Shown one piece after another: positions 1 to 5,193 of a DNA stretch of 7,602 nucleotides (position 1 is the first letter of the stretch; every line of letters starts with the position of its first letter). This DNA comes from Chitinophagaceae bacterium (GTDB taxonomy: Bacteria; Bacteroidota; Bacteroidia; Chitinophagales; Chitinophagaceae). The notes under the pieces are model-generated. The model did no database searches and had not been told where the DNA came from. It worked only from the letters and a program-made list of their open reading frames with translations. Both the position numbers and the translations under genes were made by a program. The stretch is from positions 1-7,602 of the forward strand of contig JAOQAL010000075.1 in NCBI GenBank assembly GCA_025963615.1, written 5' to 3'.

Positions 1-2238
1 AATTTTCATAAAAATGGAAAACAGCTGTACATTATTTATGAACGGCAGTATATAGACGGTAAAACAGAAGCCGGGTTTTATACTCCGGGCGTATTGGCCA
101 ATGAAATGAAACGCATGATACCCGAAATATTATACGCATCAAACGTCTCCTGGCTAAAGGATAATTCGGACCGCCTCACCTTTGAAGCAAACAATAAAAT
201 AATAAAGTTTAATGGCTGTTATGCTGATTCTGATTATTTTAAAATGCTCAGCTATCCTTTATTGAAAGGAACACCTGCGAATGCATTGAATACACCGGTC
301 AGCCTTTGTATCTCCGCTAAAATGGCAAAAGCATTTTTTGGCAGCGTTGATGGAGCCGTGGGCAAAACGATACGTTACGAAAACAAGAAAGATTTGACCG
401 TAACCGGTGTATTTGCAGACCTACCCGAAAATGTTTCTGCGAAATTTGATTTTATGATGAACTGGAGGTGTTTTCTTAATGACAACAGCTGGGCAAAGGA
501 ATGGGGTAACAATGGCCCGAATACGTTAATCATGCTCCGGCCCGATGCGAAACCGGGCCGGGTGGAGGCCCGAATCAAAAAATTCTTAGATAATTATAAT
601 AAAGACCAAAGCAAAAGTTTCCGTATTGAATTGGCCATGCAGCGCTATGGTGACAGTTACTTACATTCGACTTTTAAAAATGGAGAAATCGTTGGCGGAC
701 GTATTGAATATGTAAGACTATTCAGCCTGGTAGCAATTTTTATTTTATTGATTGCCTGTGTCAATTTCATGAACCTTACGACCGCCCGCGCTGCAAAACG
801 TGCTAAAGAAATCGGTATACGCAAAGTAGCCGGCGCAATACGCCCGGTGCTGATGCGGCAGTTTCTAAGCGAAGCCATTCTCATTACATCCCTGTCAGTC
901 CTGTTAGCACTGGTAATTGTTATTACCTTATTACCTTTTTTCAACCAGGTAACGGGTAAGCACATTGTATTTCCGTATACGAATGTTTATTTCTGGCTTA
1001 GCCTGGTAAGCCTGACATTTATTACCGGCGTGATCTCCGGCAGTTACCCCGCCTTGTTCCTTTCTTCCTTCAAGCCAATCAGCGTTCTGAAAGGAACATT
1101 GAAATTCAGCACCAGGACTATGCTGTTCCGTAAAGGTCTCGTGGTATTCCAGTTTGTGCTTTCGATTGTATTGATCACAGGAACCATTATCGTTTCCCAA
1201 CAGATAAATTATATACAGAAATTGAACCTGGGGTATGACCGTGAAAATCTTGTCTATATTCCCCTTGAAGGCGTGCTGCGGAATCAATACACACTATTTA
1301 AGGAGCAGGCAGTAACTATGCCAGGTGTTAAACTGGTAACCCGTATATCAGAACCGCCAACATCTATAGGCAGTGGGACCCTTGGTGTGGATTGGGATCA
1401 AAAAGATCCGAATACCTCGCCGCAATTCACACCAGCGGCCATAGGATATGATTTTGTAAAAACAATGAATTTAAAATTGCTGGCTGGCCGTGATCTTTCC
1501 AAAGATTTTGCATCTGATTCAGCAGGCTATCTGGTGAATGAAGAAGCCCTTAAAATAATACGGTATAAAGATCCTTTGGGTAAACCCCTGACCTTCTGGG
1601 GCAAAAAGGGACGCATCGTAGGGGTATTAAAGGACTTTCATTTTTCTTCTTTGCATGATCCTATAAAACCATTGATACTTCATAATGGCGAAACAGATCC
1701 CTGGGGGAATATCCTGGTTCGCACCGAAGCAGGCAAAACCAAACTGGCTCTTGAAAATCTTGAAAAGTTATATAAAGAATTAAATCCGAAATTCCCTTTT
1801 ACTTATTCTTTTGCCGATGAAGAGTATCAGAAATTATATAAAAGTGAGGTGGTGGTAAGCAGACTATCGGATTATTTTGCATTCCTTGGCATTTTTATAT
1901 CCTGTCTTGGATTACTGGGATTGGCCATATTCACAGCAGAACAACGCACAAAGGAAATTGGGATCCGGAAGGTATTAGGGGCCAGTATTTCTTCGCTGTT
2001 TACATTATTGTCAAAAGAATTCATCTTGCTGGTTGCCATCGCATTAGTTATCGCATCACCATTGGCATGGTGGGCCATGCATGGGTGGCTGCAGGGATTC
2101 GCCTATAGTGTGCCGATCGGGTGGTGGGTGTTTGCTGTAGCAGGATTGTTAGCCGTATTGATTGCTTTGATAACGGTAAGTTTCCAGGCTATCAAAGCTG
2201 CTGTGGCCAACCCGGTGAAGTCGCTCCGGACGGAATAG
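1..2238 (+). CDS. FtsX/MacB-like ABC transporter permease, first paralogue (5' end cut by window edge)
   Basis: Inner-membrane permease of the MacB_PCD/FtsX class; substrate unknown. The frame is open from base 1 with no stop, and its first residues (NFHKNGKQLYIIYE) align with residues 49 onward of the third paralogue. About 48 residues, including TM1 and the true start, therefore lie off the left edge; the TTG at 94 is internal. Of the 745 visible residues, 1-235 form the first periplasmic domain, followed by TM2 (~238-260), coupling motif RAKEIGIRKVAGA (267-279), TM3 (~293-313), TM4 (~330-353) and TM5 (~378-399). The second periplasmic domain spans ~411-616, with GRDLSKDF and the family motif KDFHFSSL. 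TM6 (~623-644), coupling motif QRTKEIGIRKVLGAS (648-662), TM7 (~674-691) and TM8 (~708-728) complete it, ending ANPVKSLRTE. The family is recognised from sequence motifs; transport function is inferred. The C-terminus resembles gene 3 more than gene 2. Confidence 0.93.
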   Translation, partial: NFHKNGKQLYIIYERQYIDGKTEAGFYTPGVLANEMKRMIPEILYASNVSWLKDNSDRLTFEANNKIIKFNGCYADSDYFKMLSYPLLKGTPANALNTPVSLCISAKMAKAFFGSVDGAVGKTIRYENKKDLTVTGVFADLPENVSAKFDFMMNWRCFLNDNSWAKEWGNNGPNTLIMLRPDAKPGRVEARIKKFLDNYNKDQSKSFRIELAMQRYGDSYLHSTFKNGEIVGGRIEYVRLFSLVAIFILLIACVNFMNLTTARAAKRAKEIGIRKVAGAIRPVLMRQFLSEAILITSLSVLLALVIVITLLPFFNQVTGKHIVFPYTNVYFWLSLVSLTFITGVISGSYPALFLSSFKPISVLKGTLKFSTRTMLFRKGLVVFQFVLSIVLITGTIIVSQQINYIQKLNLGYDRENLVYIPLEGVLRNQYTLFKEQAVTMPGVKLVTRISEPPTSIGSGTLGVDWDQKDPNTSPQFTPAAIGYDFVKTMNLKLLAGRDLSKDFASDSAGYLVNEEALKIIRYKDPLGKPLTFWGKKGRIVGVLKDFHFSSLHDPIKPLILHNGETDPWGNILVRTEAGKTKLALENLEKLYKELNPKFPFTYSFADEEYQKLYKSEVVVSRLSDYFAFLGIFISCLGLLGLAIFTAEQRTKEIGIRKVLGASISSLFTLLSKEFILLVAIALVIASPLAWWAMHGWLQGFAYSVPIGWWVFAVAGLLAVLIALITVSFQAIKAAVANPVKSLRTE

Positions 2239-2245
2239 TGAAATT

Positions 2246-2299
2246 GAAAAGTTCCGGATTTTTTGTCTTTCGAAAAACCAGCACCGGGTCGGAATTTTC
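2246..2299 (+). other. Imperfect inverted repeat just after gene 1, possible 3'-end hairpin
   Basis: GAAAAGTTCCG (2246-2256) is the reverse complement of CGGAATTTTC (2290-2299) apart from one bulged G. The 33-base loop itself holds a T-run followed by an A-run (about 2259-2277) that could pair further. It starts 8 bases after the gene 1 stop, where a transcript-end structure would be expected. No clean T-tract follows the right arm, so I do not call it an intrinsic terminator; it may protect the 3' end or be chance pairing in A/T-rich DNA. Confidence 0.3.
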
Positions 2300-2331
2300 G
2301 GGAATGCCAGAAAAAGATTTATAGATCCTGG

Positions 2332-2402
2332 CGTAAGCGTTACGAAGTGAATAATGGTAAACGGATGCTGCGGTGGAGATCCCGCCTTATGCGGAGCCGC
2401 AG
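2332..2402. other. Palindrome-rich spacer segment between genes 1 and 2
   Basis: This stretch has several nested inverted repeats. CGTAA-GCG-TTACG lies at 2332-2344. CTGCGG (2368-2373) pairs with CCGCAG (2397-2402). Inside that, GGTGG-agatc-CCGCC (2372-2386, one G-U pair) and GCGG-AG-CCGC (2391-2400) can form smaller stems. It is more G/C-rich than the DNA on either side. It could be a REP-like or other interspersed element, or a structured leader of the gene 2 transcript. No T-tract follows, so it is not a standard terminator. Nothing identifies it as part of a known element. Confidence 0.35.
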
Positions 2403-2430
2403 GGAATGAAGCCGGCGAAGATAAAATGTA

Positions 2431-2443
2431 ATGAATATAGGGC
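2431..2443 (+). repeat. 13-base direct repeat, copy before gene 2
   Basis: ATGAATATAGGGC occurs here and again, identically, at 5107-5119 before gene 3. Here it starts 36 bases before the chosen gene 2 start and its ATG is in frame with gene 2, so a start at 2431 would add MNIGPDNPKHFY to the protein. The flanks of the two copies do not align. It may be a remnant of the ancestral upstream region or a regulatory site; the role is unknown. Confidence 0.6.
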
Positions 2444-2466
2444 CCGACAACCCGAAACATTTTTAT

Positions 2467-4851
2467 ATGATAAAGAATTATTTCAAATCAGCTTTAAGGA
2501 ATTTATGGAAGAATAAAACCTCTTCTTTAATAAATATTACCGGCCTGTCTGCGGGTTTGAGTTGCTGCCTGCTGATTGCACTATACATCCAGAGCGAATT
2601 AAGTTATGATGAATTCCAGGAAAAAGGTGACCGGATAGCCCGCGTTATAATGGAATACAGTTTCGGCGGAGATGTAAGGAAAGGAAATTTTACAAGCACG
2701 AAAGTGGCGCCTTCTTTTAAAAGAAATTTTCCAGAGATCGAATCGGCGGTAAAAATGTCGAAGACCAGCCGGGTCGTTCGATATGATGATAAACTGATTA
2801 ACGAAAAGAACTTTTATTATGCTGACTCTTCCTTCTTTTCCATTTTCTCTTTTAAATTATTGAACGGATCTCGGCGGCAGGTACTGAAAGATTCAGGAAT
2901 GGTAGTGTTGACAGCATCCACAGCAAAAAAGTATTTCGGAAGCCAGGATCCAATCGGTAAAATTATAAAGGTCGGGAGCGATGAAGCGGGTTACATGGTA
3001 ACAGGCATTGTACAGGATTGTCCTTCCAACTCGCAGATAAAATTTGATTTTGTTGCATCTTTTTCAACCTTGGGCGTTGATCAGCAGGAAACCTACTGGG
3101 AAGCCAATTACACCACCTATCTTTTATTGAGAGATAAAAAAGCAATGGCAACATTGCAGGACAAAATTCCGGGTTTCATGAAAAAGGAAATGCCTCCCGT
3201 AGCAGGCACTTATATCAAGTATCATCTCGAACCGTTTAAAGCAGTTCATTTGTATTCAGACTATGAAGGCTTTGAGCCCAATAATAGCATTGCTTATATT
3301 TATATCATTGCTGCTGTTGCCTTGCTGATACTTGCTATCGCCTGTTTCACGTATATCAATTTAAGTACCGCACGATCTATGGAAAGGGCCCGGGAAGTGG
3401 GCGTAAGAAAAGTAATAGGCGCTCTTCAAAAACAGATTTTCTGGCAATTTATCGGTGAATCCGTATTCACCTGTCTGGTTTCCCTTTGCATAAGTTTTTT
3501 TGTAGTCGCTATGGTAATGCCATTCTTTAATGAACTGGCTGAAAAGCAATTGACTGTTTCATCATTATTCACACCCTACACGGCGCTGTCTTGTTTCTTT
3601 ATAGTATGTTGTATCAGTCTCCTGGCCGGGAGTTATCCTGCATTGATCTTATCAGGGTTTAAACCGGTAAAAGCATTGAAAAACCCGTTTAGAACTCATG
3701 GTTCGGGCTTATGGTTAAGAAAATCGCTGATTGTGTTCCAGTTTGTGATTTCTGTTTTCCTGATTGCTGCCACGCTGATCATCCGGAGCCAACTTCATTA
3801 TATACAAAACAAAAAATTGGGTTATGAAAGGGATCACGTACTCGTGCTGCCGTTGGATACAAAAATGCTGAACAACATCAGCACCATTAAGACAGAATTT
3901 AAAGCCAATGATCATGTGGTAAATGTTTCATGGACAGTCAGTCCGCCAACGCATATCTACGGCGGATACAACATGAGCAAGCCTGGTATGCCGGAAGGGG
4001 TGCAATTATCTGTTTTCGGTAACCCGGTGGATGAAGAGTTTATTCAAACAACCGGTATGGAGATCATAGCCGGCAGCGATCTGTCGCAACAGGATATCCA
4101 GGAGGTAGCAGATTCTGCAAAAAATAAGATCTACCATTTTTTATTGAATGAATCGGCTGTGGCCGCATTAGGATGGAAACCACAGGAAGCTATCGGAAAA
4201 AAAATGTTTTTAGATAAGAGCCGTCCGGGATTTGTAAAAGGGATAGTTAAAGATTTCAATTTTGAATCACTACACAATGCTGTCAAACCGCTGGTACTCT
4301 TTCCGGAAATAAGGGGAAGCGTCATGCTGGTAAAAATAAAAGGCAATACCATTGCCCAAACCATTTCATTCCTTGAAACCAAATGGAAACAGGTGATTAC
4401 ACACCGCCCGTTTGAATATCATTTCATGGATGAAGATTATAACAACCTCTACAGTTCCGAAATTCGTTTGGGTAAAGTATTGAATCTCTTTGCCGGTATT
4501 GCGATCCTTCTCGCCTGTCTAGGTTTATTCGGCCTATCTTCTTATGCTGCGCAGCAACGGATCAAAGAAATCGGTATCCGCAAAGTGCTTGGCGCTTCCA
4601 CAGGCAACCTGGTTATGATTTTATCGAATGATTTTATAAAACTGTCCCTCATAGCCGTTATCATCGCTACACCGGTTGCCTGGTGGAGCATGAGTAAATG
4701 GCTGGAGGATTTTTCATATCGTATCACAATGAACTGGATCACGTTTGCCTTTGCTGGAATTGTTGCTGTTGCCATTGCCTTTTGTACTGTCGGTAGCCAG
4801 GCAATCAAAGCGGCGATGGCAAACCCGGTCAAAGCGTTAAGAAGTGAATAA
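2467..4851 (+). CDS. FtsX/MacB-like ABC transporter permease, second paralogue (complete)
   Basis: Complete 794-residue inner-membrane permease of the MacB_PCD/FtsX class; substrate unknown. I chose the ATG at 2467 because it gives MIKNYFKSALRNLWKNK, matching the start of gene 3; the in-frame ATG at 2431 adds twelve residues with no counterpart there. TM1 lies at ~19-41, followed by ELSYDEF and the first periplasmic domain to ~270. TM2 (~275-296), coupling motif RAREVGVRKVIGA (307-319), TM3 (~331-352), TM4 (~372-394) and TM5 (~419-439) follow. The second periplasmic domain runs to ~668, with KDFNFESL near 596-603. TM6 (~671-692), coupling motif QRIKEIGIRKVLGAS (697-711), TM7 (~722-739) and TM8 (~756-774) end in ANPVKALRSE. 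It is the most divergent of the three: cysteines in TM1 and TM4, and a longer loop (about 540-560) after GSDLSQQ. No ATPase gene is adjacent. Confidence 0.95.
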   Translation: MIKNYFKSALRNLWKNKTSSLINITGLSAGLSCCLLIALYIQSELSYDEFQEKGDRIARVIMEYSFGGDVRKGNFTSTKVAPSFKRNFPEIESAVKMSKTSRVVRYDDKLINEKNFYYADSSFFSIFSFKLLNGSRRQVLKDSGMVVLTASTAKKYFGSQDPIGKIIKVGSDEAGYMVTGIVQDCPSNSQIKFDFVASFSTLGVDQQETYWEANYTTYLLLRDKKAMATLQDKIPGFMKKEMPPVAGTYIKYHLEPFKAVHLYSDYEGFEPNNSIAYIYIIAAVALLILAIACFTYINLSTARSMERAREVGVRKVIGALQKQIFWQFIGESVFTCLVSLCISFFVVAMVMPFFNELAEKQLTVSSLFTPYTALSCFFIVCCISLLAGSYPALILSGFKPVKALKNPFRTHGSGLWLRKSLIVFQFVISVFLIAATLIIRSQLHYIQNKKLGYERDHVLVLPLDTKMLNNISTIKTEFKANDHVVNVSWTVSPPTHIYGGYNMSKPGMPEGVQLSVFGNPVDEEFIQTTGMEIIAGSDLSQQDIQEVADSAKNKIYHFLLNESAVAALGWKPQEAIGKKMFLDKSRPGFVKGIVKDFNFESLHNAVKPLVLFPEIRGSVMLVKIKGNTIAQTISFLETKWKQVITHRPFEYHFMDEDYNNLYSSEIRLGKVLNLFAGIAILLACLGLFGLSSYAAQQRIKEIGIRKVLGASTGNLVMILSNDFIKLSLIAVIIATPVAWWSMSKWLEDFSYRITMNWITFAFAGIVAVAIAFCTVGSQAIKAAMANPVKALRSE

Positions 4852-4873
4852 TTGTATCCCGATGCTGATGCGC

Positions 4874-4894
4874 ATTGGCTCAAGCTAATTTTTT
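4874..4894 (+). terminator. Weak intrinsic terminator candidate after gene 2
   Basis: ATTGGC (4874-4879) pairs with GCTAAT (4884-4889), with one G-U pair and a TCAA loop, and runs directly into six T residues (4889-4894). It begins 23 bases after the gene 2 stop. The stem is short and A/T-rich at its base, so read-through is likely; the stronger hairpin at 4980 may act as the backup. Confidence 0.45.
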
Positions 4895-4979
4895 GATAAC
4901 AAGTCTGCTGTGTGCTGTCAAGGGAATAGCGAGAAACTGCTGAGGTCACAGTAGCACTGAAGCCCCATCAGGGAACCCT

Positions 4980-5019
4980 CCGGAAAACGGGGAGTATTCG
5001 TTTTCCGGTGGCTTTTTTT
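4980..5019 (+). terminator. Strong rho-independent terminator downstream of gene 2
   Basis: CCGGAAAACG (4980-4989) and CGTTTTCCGG (4999-5008) form a perfect 10-bp stem around a 9-base loop. Four bases later comes a run of seven T (5013-5019). AGCC (4961-4964) could also pair with GGCT (5010-5013) as an outer stem. The T-run is only on the right, so it terminates + strand transcription. It separates genes 1-2 from gene 3, implying that gene 3 has its own promoter or depends on read-through. Confidence 0.82.
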
Positions 5020-5106
5020 GCTAACTTATTTTTCCACAAAAAAAAGTAAGAGAAAGAAATTGCTAATAATTAAGGAAGATGTCCTAGCCAAACAAAAAGA
5101 AAAAGC

Positions 5107-5119
5107 ATGAATATAGGGC
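5107..5119 (+). repeat. 13-base direct repeat, copy before gene 3
   Basis: ATGAATATAGGGC is identical to the copy at 2431-2443. Its ATG opens a 26-codon frame (5107-5187, beginning MNIGRYGLCPSDD) that ends at TAA six bases before the gene 3 ATG and is in the same phase as gene 3. No ribosome-binding sequence is evident, and the small frame may simply be an accident of the repeat. Confidence 0.6.
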
Positions 5120-5193
5120 GATATGGCCTTTGTCCATCTGACGACTCAAATTGTACTGACACAAAAAAACCTATAAAATTTATATAACTTTTT

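Larger units (their letters stand above)
4852..5193. other. 342-base spacer between genes 2 and 3
   Basis: No convincing gene lies here. From left to right it holds a weak hairpin with a T-run (4874-4894), a stretch with several short complementary segments (4895-4979), a strong intrinsic terminator (4980-5019), and an A/T-rich imperfect inverted repeat (CTTA-TTTTT / AAAAA-G-TAAG, 5025-5050). The 13-base repeat (5107-5119) and a very A/T-rich run up to the gene 3 start follow. I looked for the Bacteroidota promoter pattern (TTG near -33, TAnnTTTG near -7) and found only partial, badly spaced matches. A promoter for gene 3 is expected after 5019 but I cannot place it. Confidence 0.7.

Noticed and set aside
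94..96. TTG at 94 as the start of gene 1
   Set aside because: The frame is open to base 1 and the codons before 94 align with the conserved region after TM1 of the paralogues, so the gene starts outside the window.
2149..2460. 103-codon reading frame on the minus strand across the gene 1 end and the spacer
   Set aside because: It overlaps the gene 1 C-terminus antisense and the palindromic spacer, has no recognisable domain and shows a low-complexity mix typical of shadow frames.
2431..2466. Start of gene 2 at 2431, adding 12 residues
   Set aside because: The added residues have no counterpart in gene 3, whose start matches the ATG at 2467 (MIKNYFK). The upstream ATG belongs to the repeated 13-mer.
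4542..4949. 135-codon reading frame on the minus strand over the end of gene 2
   Set aside because: Most of it is antisense to the conserved TM6-TM8 region of gene 2; similar antisense frames appear at equivalent places in the other paralogues, as expected for shadows.
4895..4980. Cobalamin or SAM riboswitch
   Set aside because: GGGAA and CACTG-like words occur, but the conserved core segments and their order are missing.
5151..5192. Promoter for gene 3 (TTGTAC at 5151 with TATAAA at 5172, or TAACTTTT at 5185)
   Set aside because: The first pair has only 15 bases of spacing and is not the Bacteroidota pattern. The second matches seven of eight TAnnTTTG positions but ends one base before the start codon and has no TTG at the right distance.
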